32,910 nucleotides of DNA from SMXQ01 sp033720855. GTDB taxonomy: Bacteria; Pseudomonadota; Alphaproteobacteria; SMXQ01. Under the pieces are notes generated by a model, which searched no databases, had not been told where the DNA came from, and worked only from the letters and a program-made list of their open reading frames with translations. A program made the position numbers and the translations under genes. The DNA lies in the NCBI GenBank assembly GCA_033720855.1, contig JAWWBR010000027.1, forward strand, positions 1 to 32,910. The letters run 5' to 3'. This document shows positions 8,456 through 15,868 of this stretch, piece after piece (position 1 is the first letter of the stretch; each line of letters opens with the position of its first letter).

Positions 8456-9514
8456 ATGCGGAGTTTGGTTGAACTAGTTCGGATGATGCGCCGCTTGGCC
8501 GGGGACCGGTCGGGCGTTACCGCGATCGAATACGGCATGGTGGCGGCTCTCATCGGCGTCGTCATCATTGCCGTGTTGATGGCCCTCGGCCTCGAACTCA
8601 ATACCAATTTCTCGACCATCGCCGGCTCCTTCGACGGTGACAGGCCCCAAGTCACGAGCAGCGGCAATGGTGGCGGCGGCGGCACCGGCTTCGACGATGA
8701 ACTCGGCGATGACGACCTCTCCGACCACAGCCAACGCGACGGCAACCAGGAGGATCCGAACCGGTCCGACGATACCGCTGCGGGCGATGACCAGGCGTCC
8801 GGCGACGGAGAGGCATTGCCCGGTTCCGGTGACGGGGCGGGCGAGGCCGAGGCGGGGGGCTCCCTGCCGCGGGATGGCGCGGCTTCGGCCGAACAGGCAA
8901 GTGGCGGTTCGGGCGGCGATCAAGCGGCCGGTGATCCTCTGGCGGGCGGCTCCGCCAGCGGCTCTTCGGGCATGACAGGTGGCGCAAGTCGCCCCACCGG
9001 CGATGCCTCCGGCGGGCTTGTCGGCGAACCCATGGGGCAGCCCAACGGCGCCGGCGCCCCGGCAGAGGGCGGGACCGGAACCGGCCAGGCCGCGGCCGCG
9101 GAGTCCGGCACGTCCAGTGCCGCCGGTGCTCCGGCGGAGGCCGCTCATGGGATCGGGTCCGCCCCTCAAGGCCCACCCTCCGAGATCGACGTTGCCGCTC
9201 TCGCCTTCGCCAAGGGCGACAGCAGCGAAAGCCAGGCCAAGGCGGCGGAAAAACCGGTGGTCGCCCCGACGGCGGTCACGGGAATGCACGGGAGCGCGGC
9301 CGGAGACGAGGGGCAAGATCATCAGTCGCTCGGCTTCTTGCTCCTGCTCGTGGGCCTCGCTGCCATCGTGCTGGTAACCTGGATCGTCATTCGCAACCAC
9401 ATCCAGGAATCGGAGAGGAGGCGGCAGATGGAGGAATGGCAAGGGGCCAAGAAAAGCAAGGACGCTGCCGCCAAGATCCGCGTTATCAAGGGCGGCAACA
9501 GGGCCGCGGCCTAG
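8456..9514 (+). CDS. Flp-type pilin domain fused to a low-complexity linker and C-terminal membrane helix
   Basis: This is a 352-residue protein with an unusual layout. Residues 1-60 are a typical Flp/Tad prepilin: basic leader, then SG/VTAIEYGMVAALIG with predicted prepilin-peptidase cleavage after G20 and the hallmark Glu(+5)-Tyr(+6), then a hydrophobic helix. Ordinary Flp pilins end soon after. Here a region rich in Gly, Ser, Ala, Asp and Pro follows (about 60-290), then a second hydrophobic helix (about 292-313, LGFLLLLVGLAAIVLV) and a highly charged tail (ESERRRQMEEW...KKSKDAAAKIRVIKGG). The ATG is preceded by GAGGGAGCGGGGGA. No tad/cpa secretion genes are in the window. It could be a pilus anchor, a cell-wall-spanning protein or a pseudopilin; function unknown. 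Confidence 0.85.
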   Translation: MRSLVELVRMMRRLAGDRSGVTAIEYGMVAALIGVVIIAVLMALGLELNTNFSTIAGSFDGDRPQVTSSGNGGGGGTGFDDELGDDDLSDHSQRDGNQEDPNRSDDTAAGDDQASGDGEALPGSGDGAGEAEAGGSLPRDGAASAEQASGGSGGDQAAGDPLAGGSASGSSGMTGGASRPTGDASGGLVGEPMGQPNGAGAPAEGGTGTGQAAAAESGTSSAAGAPAEAAHGIGSAPQGPPSEIDVAALAFAKGDSSESQAKAAEKPVVAPTAVTGMHGSAAGDEGQDHQSLGFLLLLVGLAAIVLVTWIVIRNHIQESERRRQMEEWQGAKKSKDAAAKIRVIKGGNRAAA

Positions 9515-9555
9515 TCCCGGGACCGGGCGGCGCGGCGCTGGAGCCGCCTCCGAAT

Positions 9556-9696
9556 TCACGCAGCCAGATATGAAGCGCCCCGGCGGGGCAGCCGGGGCTT
9601 ATGCTTCGTCTTGCGCCTGTATTTGGTCTTGTCCCTAAGGACCTTGCGCCCGAGGGCAAGCCGGTAGCGCCATGTGGGATCGCGTCGCTTCTTCAT
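9556..9696 (-). CDS. small basic protein resembling ribosome rescue factor ArfA
   Basis: This 46-residue, very basic protein begins MKKRRDPTWRYR and contains RKVLRDKTKYRRKTKH. By eye this resembles the ArfA core (E. coli DPLFRQRV...SYMRKGKH), with a shorter middle. ArfA recruits RF2 to ribosomes stalled at the 3' end of mRNAs without a stop codon. The ATG has GAGAGGAAAG directly upstream. Codons 33-40 form a perfect GC-rich hairpin, the layout by which known arfA genes produce truncated non-stop mRNA so that the protein is made only when trans-translation fails. The full-length C-terminus, ASYLAA, resembles the ssrA degradation tag ending. The similarity is short and unconfirmed. If not ArfA, it is an unassigned basic peptide. 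It is divergent from the cupin gene. Confidence 0.6.
   Translation of the reverse strand: MKKRRDPTWRYRLALGRKVLRDKTKYRRKTKHKPRLPRRGASYLAA
9577..9598 (-). terminator. hairpin inside the arfA-like coding sequence
   Basis: There is a perfect 8-bp GC stem (GCCCCGGC / GCCGGGGC) with a 6-base loop within the last third of the ArfA-like gene. On the minus strand it is followed by GCTTCATATC, without a proper T-run. It may act as a weak terminator or as an RNase III target that leaves a stopless mRNA. The same hairpin on the plus strand lies 60 bases past the Flp-like gene's stop and could end that transcript too. Confidence 0.55.
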
Positions 9697-9824
9697 CTTT
9701 CCTCTCCAACCGGGTGACCGCCGCGCCGGTGCCATTCTAGGCTGGCCAGGGCTGGGCCGCGGGCATAGCATAGGTTTATCCCCGTGGAGGAAAAATACAC
9801 CGTGGGAAGGAGCGGAGAATCGCC

Positions 9825-10421
9825 ATGGCGGCGCGAAGATTGCCCGCGTTCGAAAATTTCATCACCGAGCTGCGCGCCGCCTTCGCCGATGCGGCGGGCG
9901 ATACCGAGGCGGCGATGGCGCGGGGGCGTGCGCTTCTGCACGACTTCGTTATGGACGATAGCGTCCTTGCCCATTCCAAGTCCTGGCCCTCGACCGAAGG
10001 GCACAAGAACCTGCTTCTCTATGAAGATCCCGATTACGGCTTCGTCATCAACGCCGTCGTCCGCACGATCCACCGCAAGCGTGGCATCCACGACCACGCC
10101 CATGCCTGGACTGCTTACGGTTTGGTCGACGGCGAGGAAGAGCTCGCCCGCTATCACCGCGTCGATGACGGCAGCAAGGAGGGACATGCGGAGCTTGAGC
10201 TCGATGGCGTGACCCGGGGCCGGCGCGGCACGGTCGACCTGGTGCCGCCGTTTGGCATTCATGCCGAGAACAGCGGCAGCGAGCGCTCTGTCGCGGTCAT
10301 CCTGCGCTCCGAACGCCTGGTGGGAAAGGTCCTGCAGGGCCGCTACAAACCCGAGACCAACGCCACCTATCGGGGCGAGGGCCCGACCCAAGTCCCCTTC
10401 GAACTTCTGGAAACGGCCTGA
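9825..10421 (+). CDS. cysteine-dioxygenase-like cupin, predicted metal-dependent enzyme
   Basis: This 198-residue single-domain cupin has the metal-binding cluster GIHDHAHAW (H89, H91, H93) in the first motif and H146 (FGIHAEN) in the second, as in small thiol-dioxygenase-like double-stranded beta-helix proteins (the group labelled COG5553 in older annotation). The substrate is unknown. The start ATG has AAGGAGCGGAG upstream at suitable distance. The gene converges on a TauE/SafE sulfite/sulfonate-type permease only 9 bases away. Both could touch organic sulfur metabolism, but opposite orientation makes this only a hint. Confidence 0.8.
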   Translation: MAARRLPAFENFITELRAAFADAAGDTEAAMARGRALLHDFVMDDSVLAHSKSWPSTEGHKNLLLYEDPDYGFVINAVVRTIHRKRGIHDHAHAWTAYGLVDGEEELARYHRVDDGSKEGHAELELDGVTRGRRGTVDLVPPFGIHAENSGSERSVAVILRSERLVGKVLQGRYKPETNATYRGEGPTQVPFELLETA

Positions 10422-10430
10422 AGGTGCTTG

Positions 10431-11198
10431 TCAGAGGAGGCCGCTCGACGTCGCGGCGATCCACAGCAGCCTAAGCGCCAACAGACTCAACAGCGCCTTC
10501 AGCACCCAGCGGAAAATGTCTTCGCGAATCCTGACCAGCACCTTCTTGCCGAGCCAATTGCCGAGCGTCGCGGTGCCCACCATCGCCGCCATCAACGGCA
10601 GGTAGGCGCCGATAGCGAAGCCCATCAGCCCGAAGGCGACCAGCTTGATGATATGAGACATCGACATCAGGCTGGCCGTGGTGGACGCGTAGTTGCGCCG
10701 GTCTGGGCTGATACTGGCGACGAAGGGAGCAAGCAGGGAGCCGGTGGAACTCACGAACATGGCGAGGAAGGTCATGCCGAAGCCGAGCAGGGCGAAACGG
10801 CCCCTTTCCGGCCCGATGCGGCCGATTTCGGGCATCCACGCCACCAGCAGGATAAACAATCCGATGATTCCTTGAAGCACGGCGGTTGGCAGGCTGACGA
10901 AGATCGGCGCGGCCACGGCAGCACCGATCACGGCACCGATCAGGAACGGCAGCATGGTGGGCCAGAGGATGAAGCGCCAGAGGATTATGGTGCGGCTCGA
11001 GCCGACGCCCAACTGGACCACCGTGTGCACCGGGATCAGGGCCGAAGGCGGCATCACCATCGCCATCAGGGCGAGCAGGATGGGGCCGCCGCCGGCGCCG
11101 GTGATCATGCCGAAAAAGGCGGTGCAGAAGGAGGCGAGGGCAAGGCCCGAGAAGACCAGGCCGTCGATGCCGGGAATGCCGAGAAACTGCGTTTCCAT
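10431..11198 (-). CDS. TauE/SafE-family membrane permease
   Basis: This 255-residue integral membrane protein has about eight hydrophobic segments. The signature near the N-terminus is TAFFGMITGAGGGPILLALM, and a second half-repeat contains STGSLLAPFVAS. This is the TauE/SafE (DUF81) family, proposed exporters or importers of sulfite, sulfoacetate or other anions. The length is normal for the family. The stop-to-stop distance to the upstream cupin gene is 9 bases. A SpoIIAA-like gene on the same strand ends 24 bases upstream of the ATG, so co-transcription with it is likely. The transported anion cannot be predicted. Confidence 0.92.
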   Translation of the reverse strand: METQFLGIPGIDGLVFSGLALASFCTAFFGMITGAGGGPILLALMAMVMPPSALIPVHTVVQLGVGSSRTIILWRFILWPTMLPFLIGAVIGAAVAAPIFVSLPTAVLQGIIGLFILLVAWMPEIGRIGPERGRFALLGFGMTFLAMFVSSTGSLLAPFVASISPDRRNYASTTASLMSMSHIIKLVAFGLMGFAIGAYLPLMAAMVGTATLGNWLGKKVLVRIREDIFRWVLKALLSLLALRLLWIAATSSGLL

Positions 11199-11222
11199 GA
11201 CGTCGCGCCCGTGCCGGCCCCG

Positions 11223-11621
11223 CTAAAGGCGAAGCCCCAATTCTTCGGGCAAACCCAGCCAGGCTCGGGCATCCGAAAAATCCGTGAAAACGCGGTATGC
11301 GCTGAAAACATCGGTGTCGTCGGACAGCATCCCGAACATCCGCGCGATCCCGAATTGGAGCAATCCCGGGGCAACCACGGCAACGCGATGGTACTTCATC
11401 GTTGGCTCTCCGATCGTTTTCTCGGCGAGCCTCTTGGCGTCCTCGGACCCGAGATCCAGGTCGGCGGTGGTCATGTCCGATACGACATCGAAGCCGGTCC
11501 GGTAGCCGGGGTCTTTGGTCGACTCCAGCATCCCCTCCCAAAGGGCCCGCCAATCCATTCGTCCATCGAACTTTTCGATGAGAAGACCCAAATCGCCCTC
11601 GATTCTGTAGAGATGGGTCAT
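11223..11621 (-). CDS. SpoIIAA-like/STAS-type small protein
   Basis: This 132-residue soluble protein has the pattern of the SpoIIAA-like (CRAL-TRIO/STAS-fold) small proteins common in proteobacteria: an N-terminal strand YRIEGDLGLLIEKFDGRMDW, then the helix WEGMLESTKDPGY, the strand TGFDVVSDM, and the late segment FSAYRVFTDFSDARAWL. The function is unknown; relatives have been suggested to bind lipids or act in stress signalling. The start at ATG 11621 is chosen because the fold begins there. The ribosome-binding site is weak, and the frame continues upstream through less protein-like sequence. It lies just upstream of the TauE-like gene and 118 bases behind ygfZ on the same strand. Confidence 0.7.
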   Translation of the reverse strand: MTHLYRIEGDLGLLIEKFDGRMDWRALWEGMLESTKDPGYRTGFDVVSDMTTADLDLGSEDAKRLAEKTIGEPTMKYHRVAVVAPGLLQFGIARMFGMLSDDTDVFSAYRVFTDFSDARAWLGLPEELGLRL

Positions 11622-11739
11622 CGGCGGCTCGTTGTCGCAACGCGGAGACGGCGCAGCCAAACAGAAACGCTGATTGAGAAAAAGGTGAGGTCGGATCCTG
11701 AACCGGCCCCTGAACCGGCCCCGACCGTCCCTGCCATTT

Positions 11740-12696
11740 TCACCCGCCCTGGGGCGGATCGGCATCGCGCCCCCCATCGCCGTTTTCGGCCTTCGCCGCG
11801 CCGAGCCAGGGGGGGCGAAGGGGGGTCAAGCCTGCGCCATCGGCGGTCAGGTTCCGCTCTCCCGATTGCAGTTCGCCGAGCGCCTCGAGGCGCAGAAGGG
11901 CGAGCCCGATATCTCCGGCCGAGGAGCGCATTTCGCCGGCTTCGCGGTCGCCCAGCATGACGGCCGTTCCCGCTGCCGGCGCCGTGCCGTCGATGGAAAC
12001 GGGCAGGAGCTGGCGCCGCACGGTCGCCCGGTAGCGCATCCGCGCGGTCATTTCCTGGCCGACGTAGCAGCCCTTGTCCCAGTCGATGCCGTTGAGCTCG
12101 TCGAAGCCGTTTTCCATGGGAAAGGCCTTATCGACGACGAGGTCGCGGCTACCGTCCGGCAGGCCCAGACACAGCCGGGCATGCTCATGGAAGCCCGGTT
12201 CCACCTGCTCGAAACCCGCCGACAGAAGCTCACCGATCGCGTCTTTCGGTACCAGCGCACGGGCGCCCATCCCGCCATAGCGGGGGTCGACGTAACAGAC
12301 GCCGCCGGCGATGGGGCCGCCACGGCCTTCAAACCCGACGAGGGCTCCGGCGTCGGCGTCGGTGCCCATCAGTGCGGCCACTACCCAATCGGCGCTGACG
12401 TTCGTGATCTCGACCTTGGAGCGCAGCCGGTAGCGCGCGAGCCGCTCCACCAGATCGGTTGCCCGCGCCTTCTCGCAATCGAGCATCAGGGCGCCGCCCA
12501 AACCGACGATGAAGAAATCGTGGAGGTATTTTCCTTGGGGCGAGAGCAGCGCCGCCCAAATGGCGGCGGCCCCGTTGACCTTGGAGACGTCGTTGGTGAC
12601 GATGTTCTGCAGAAAATCGCGCGCGTCTTCGCCGGCGACGCGCACGACGCCCCGGTTTTCAAGCAGGGTCAGGGTCATTTGCCCCATCGGGAACAT
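11740..12696 (-). CDS. ygfZ: YgfZ/GcvT-like folate-binding Fe-S cluster repair protein
   Basis: This 318-residue member of the YgfZ/IBA57 family is a tetrahydrofolate-dependent factor that assists iron-sulfur cluster enzymes in the cytoplasm. The diagnostic motif KGCYVGQEMTAR starts at K208, with its Cys at 210, and the N-terminal GcvT-like folate-binding half contains VTNDVSKV and LSPQGKYLHDF. The preferred start is ATG 12696, with GGAG about nine bases upstream; in-frame ATGs at residues 4 and 7 are alternatives. The last ~20 residues are a Gly/Asp-rich tail. It is divergent from the glycosyltransferase operon, with 99 bases between start codons. Confidence 0.94.
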   Translation of the reverse strand: MFPMGQMTLTLLENRGVVRVAGEDARDFLQNIVTNDVSKVNGAAAIWAALLSPQGKYLHDFFIVGLGGALMLDCEKARATDLVERLARYRLRSKVEITNVSADWVVAALMGTDADAGALVGFEGRGGPIAGGVCYVDPRYGGMGARALVPKDAIGELLSAGFEQVEPGFHEHARLCLGLPDGSRDLVVDKAFPMENGFDELNGIDWDKGCYVGQEMTARMRYRATVRRQLLPVSIDGTAPAAGTAVMLGDREAGEMRSSAGDIGLALLRLEALGELQSGERNLTADGAGLTPLRPPWLGAAKAENGDGGRDADPPQGG

Positions 12697-12758
12697 TGTG
12701 GTGGTCTCCGGTCTCTCAGTCGGTCAAGCCGACTATCAGGTAGCGGACGGAAAAGCCT

Positions 12759-12788
12759 TTGGCAAGGGCGCGCGGGACCCCTTATAAA
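12759..12788 (+). promoter_or_regulatory. sigma70-type promoter, probably giving a leaderless mRNA
   Basis: TTGGCA at 12759-12764 and TATAAA at 12783-12788 are separated by 18 bases and match the sigma70 consensus well. The ATG of the glycosyltransferase gene begins only seven bases after the -10 box, so the expected transcription start falls at or next to the A of the ATG. There is no Shine-Dalgarno sequence in the gap. Confidence 0.6.
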
Positions 12789-12795
12789 CCGGTCG

Positions 12796-13752
12796 ATGCG
12801 GATTCTTTTCGTAACCTCAACCCGGATCGGCGACGCCGTCCTCTCCACCGGCCTGCTCAATCACCTGATCGGCACGCATCCGGGGGCGCGGATCACCATC
12901 GCCTGTGGCCCCATCGCGGCACCCCTGTTCGAGTCGGTGCCCGGCCTCGAGCGCATCATCGTCCTCAGCAAAAGACGCCTCGCCGGCCATTGGATGGGAT
13001 TCCTTCGCGACACATTCGGCACCTATTGGGATGTCATCGTCGATCTGCGCGGTTCCCTCGCGACCATGCCCTTGCTGCGCGGCAGACGCTACGCCTATTA
13101 CACCGATCGCGCGCCGGTCAATCGGGTCGAGCGGCTGTCGCGGGTGCTGGACCTGGCGGCACCGGCTCAGCCCAAGCTCTGGACCGGAGGCGGTCACGAG
13201 GAGGCGGCCGCGGCGCTGGTCCCGGATGGCGCGCCGGTTCTGGCACTGGGGCCGACCGCCAACTGGCCATGCAAGGAGTGGCCGGTGGAAAACTTCATCG
13301 AACTGGCCCGCCGCCTGACCCAAGCCGATGGGCCGCTTGCCGGCGCCCGCATCATGGTCCTCGGCGCCGCCGATGAGCATGCCGGCGCCCGCCCGCTGAT
13401 CGAGGCTTTCGATGCGGCGCGCGTGATCGAGATTTTCGGCGGCGTCCACCTGCTGACCGCCTTCGCCTGCCTGAAACGCGCCGAGCTCTACATCGGTAAC
13501 GATTCGGGCTTAATGCACATGGCTGCGGCGGCGGGGGTTCCGACCCTCGGCCTGTTCGGGCCGACCCAGGACGCACATTACGCGCCCTTTGGACACAACT
13601 GCGCCGTGGTGCGGACGCCGGAGCCCTATGAAGACCTGGTGCGCCAGGCCCGCGGAATGGCACCGCTGAAGAGCCTGATGGGCAGTCTCACGGTGGACAC
13701 GGTGGAGAGGGCGGCGGTCGATCTGATGGCGCGGGCGCGCCGGGCGGCGTGA
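12796..13752 (+). CDS. glycosyltransferase family 9 (heptosyltransferase-like)
   Basis: This 318-residue protein is of the ADP-heptose:LPS heptosyltransferase type (GT9), likely adding a sugar to the lipopolysaccharide core or a related surface glycan at the inner face of the membrane. The N-terminus MRILFVTSTRIGDAVLSTGL and the C-terminal motif NDSGLMHMAAAAGVPTLGLF, followed by GPT, are characteristic of the family. Another family block is LGPTANWPCKEWP near residue 155. The start lies directly behind a -10 box, so the message may be leaderless. Its stop codon shares one base with the start of the next glycosyltransferase gene. Confidence 0.93.
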   Translation: MRILFVTSTRIGDAVLSTGLLNHLIGTHPGARITIACGPIAAPLFESVPGLERIIVLSKRRLAGHWMGFLRDTFGTYWDVIVDLRGSLATMPLLRGRRYAYYTDRAPVNRVERLSRVLDLAAPAQPKLWTGGGHEEAAAALVPDGAPVLALGPTANWPCKEWPVENFIELARRLTQADGPLAGARIMVLGAADEHAGARPLIEAFDAARVIEIFGGVHLLTAFACLKRAELYIGNDSGLMHMAAAAGVPTLGLFGPTQDAHYAPFGHNCAVVRTPEPYEDLVRQARGMAPLKSLMGSLTVDTVERAAVDLMARARRAA

Positions 13753-14789
13753 TGCGCGTGCTGCAGGTCATGGCCGGGGCACCGTTCGGCGGCGCGGAGA
13801 CCCATTTCGTCGACCTCGTCACGGCGCTGCATCGCGCGGGGCTCGACCAGAGGGTGGTGATCCGTGCCCATCAGGGGCGCGCGGCGGCGTTGCGGGAGGC
13901 GGGCATTGTGCCTGCCGAACTCCGCTTCGGCGGACCGATCGACTGGGTCTCGGGACGGCGCCTTGCGCGTGCCATCGCCGAGTATCGGCCCGATATCGTC
14001 CAGAGCTGGATGCGACGGGCAACGCGGTTCGTCTCGCGACCGCGCAGGGCGCCGAAATTCGTCCATGTCGGATGGTTCGGCGGTTATTATCCGCTCGCCG
14101 ATTACCGCCGTTGCGACCATCTGGTCGGGGTTACGCCGGCGATTCGCGACCATCAGATCAGTGCCGGCTGGCCCGCCGACCGGGCCCATTACATGCCCAC
14201 CTTTGCCGATGGCGAACATGCCACACCGGTCTCGCGGGCGGAGCTCGGGACCCCCGACGGCAGTCCCCTGTTTCTGGCCCTCGGCCGGCTCCATGCCAAG
14301 AAGGCCTTCGACATCCTGATTCGCGCCGTTGCCCAACTCCCCGACGCGCATCTCTGGATCGCCGGCGAAGGCCCGCTCAGGGATGCGCTGACGCGATTGA
14401 TCACGGACCTCGGCCTTGGCGATCGCGTCAGGCTGCTGGGATGGCGCGAGGACCGGGCGGCGCTGTTCGCGGCCGCCGACTATTGCGTCCTGCCGTCTCG
14501 CTACGAACCGTTCGGCACCGTGATGATCGAAGCCTGGGCCCATGACCGGCCGCTGATCGCCGCCGCCGCCGACGGGCCCCGGGGTTTGATCGAGGATGGG
14601 CTGAACGGCCTGCTCGTGCCTATCGATGACATAGACGCCCTGACCGCGGCGATGGCGCGTTTGATCCAAGATCGGGCGTTGGCGGGCCGTTTGGTGGACG
14701 CGGGCCAGGCCGCCTATTCGGCCCGTTTCACCGAAGCGGCGGTGGTGGCGCGCTATCTCGAGTTTTACCGGGGTATCCTGACCTCATGA
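13752..14789 (+). CDS. glycosyltransferase family 4
   Basis: This 345-residue retaining GT-B glycosyltransferase is of the GT4 type. The N-terminal acceptor domain starts with MRVLQVMAGAPFGGAETHF. The C-terminal nucleotide-sugar domain contains FLALGRLHAKKAFDILIRA and the E-x7-E motif RYEPFGTVMIEAW. It probably builds LPS core or another surface polysaccharide together with the upstream GT9 enzyme. ATG 13752 overlaps the previous stop by one base (TGATG); a GTG one codon earlier is possible. The gene ends with an ATGA overlap into pyrC, so it is firmly inside an operon. Confidence 0.93.
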   Translation: MRVLQVMAGAPFGGAETHFVDLVTALHRAGLDQRVVIRAHQGRAAALREAGIVPAELRFGGPIDWVSGRRLARAIAEYRPDIVQSWMRRATRFVSRPRRAPKFVHVGWFGGYYPLADYRRCDHLVGVTPAIRDHQISAGWPADRAHYMPTFADGEHATPVSRAELGTPDGSPLFLALGRLHAKKAFDILIRAVAQLPDAHLWIAGEGPLRDALTRLITDLGLGDRVRLLGWREDRAALFAAADYCVLPSRYEPFGTVMIEAWAHDRPLIAAAADGPRGLIEDGLNGLLVPIDDIDALTAAMARLIQDRALAGRLVDAGQAAYSARFTEAAVVARYLEFYRGILTS

Positions 14790-15868
14790 GCAACCAGCGA
14801 TTGGTTATCCGCCGGCCCGACGACTGGCATCTGCATTTGCGCGACGGCGCGATGTTGGCCGCGGTGCTGCCCGGGACCGCGCGGACCTTTGCCCGCGCCG
14901 TGGTCATGCCCAACCTGTCGCCGCCGGTGGTCACGGTCGAGGACGCCGCCGCCTACCGCGAGCGGATCGCCCGGGCCTCCGAGGGCAGCGCAGGTTTCTC
15001 GCCGCTGATGACCCTTTACCTCACCGACGCCACCGATCCCGAGGAGATCAAAGCCGGCGTCTCGACCGGCCTCATCTTCGCCTGCAAGCTCTATCCGCAG
15101 AACGCCACCACCAATGCCGAGCGCGGCGTCACCGACGTCTCCCGGATCACGGCCGTGCTTGCGCGCATGGAGGACCTTGGCGTGCCGCTCCTGATTCACG
15201 GCGAGGTCACCGATCCCGATGTCGACGTCTTCGATCGCGAGGCGGTCTTCATCGACCGGGTGCTGGCGCCCCTGATCAAGGATTTCCCCGGTTTGCGCGT
15301 GGTGCTGGAACACATCACCACCGCCGAGGCGGTGGATTTCGTCAAGGATGGCCCGGAGCGGCTTGGCGCGACCATCACCCCCCACCACCTGATGGTCGAG
15401 CGCAACGACATGCTGGGCAGCGGCATCCGCCCCCATCTCTTCTGCCTGCCCGTGGTTAAGCGGGCGCGCCACCGCGGGGCGCTCCGTCGCATCGCCGTCT
15501 CGGGCCACCCGAGGTTCTTCCTCGGCACCGACTCCGCGCCCCACGCCATCGCCGACAAGCAGGCGATCTGCGGCTGTGCCGGGATTTTCAACGCGCCGGT
15601 GGCGATGGCGGCCTACGCCACCGTCTTCGAGCGTCTCGGCGCCCTCGATCGTCTGGAGAACTTCGCCGCGCGTTTCGGTGCCGAATTCTACGGCCTGCCG
15701 GTCAACGCCGAGACCCTGATTCTCGAGCGTGACTCCTGGGAGGTTCCCGAAACCATAGACGTCGCCGGGGGCGGGGCCAACGGTCGCGTTCGCCTGTTCC
15801 TGGCCGGCGAAACCATCGAATGGCGAGTGGCCGGTATCGGCCCGCCCAACGGAGGACCCGTGTCATGA
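14786..15868 (+). CDS. pyrC: dihydroorotase
   Basis: This enzyme cyclises N-carbamoyl-aspartate to dihydroorotate, the third step of pyrimidine synthesis. The 360-residue protein is the type II, E. coli PyrC-like form. Metal ligands are visible: HLHLRDG (H15, H17), the carboxylated lysine K101 in FACKLYPQNATTN, H138 in LLIHGE, H176 in LEHITT, and D249 in GTDSAPH. The length is slightly above E. coli's ~348, mainly at the C-terminus. The start overlaps the glycosyltransferase stop (ATGA) and the end overlaps the reductase start the same way. Linkage to glycosyltransferases may simply be operon packing, although pyrimidine supply feeds UDP- and CDP-sugars. Confidence 0.97.
   Translation: MSNQRLVIRRPDDWHLHLRDGAMLAAVLPGTARTFARAVVMPNLSPPVVTVEDAAAYRERIARASEGSAGFSPLMTLYLTDATDPEEIKAGVSTGLIFACKLYPQNATTNAERGVTDVSRITAVLARMEDLGVPLLIHGEVTDPDVDVFDREAVFIDRVLAPLIKDFPGLRVVLEHITTAEAVDFVKDGPERLGATITPHHLMVERNDMLGSGIRPHLFCLPVVKRARHRGALRRIAVSGHPRFFLGTDSAPHAIADKQAICGCAGIFNAPVAMAAYATVFERLGALDRLENFAARFGAEFYGLPVNAETLILERDSWEVPETIDVAGGGANGRVRLFLAGETIEWRVAGIGPPNGGPVS

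Noticed and set aside
10428..11960. A 510-codon plus-strand frame across the TauE-like and SpoIIAA-like genes
   Set aside because: It is the reverse frame of a clear membrane permease and carries no domain; its composition is Gln/His/Arg-rich noise.
12783..12788. ygfZ and the GT9 gene sharing one bidirectional operator
   Set aside because: The 99-base gap is short, but I found no inverted repeat or second promoter on the minus strand strong enough to support it.
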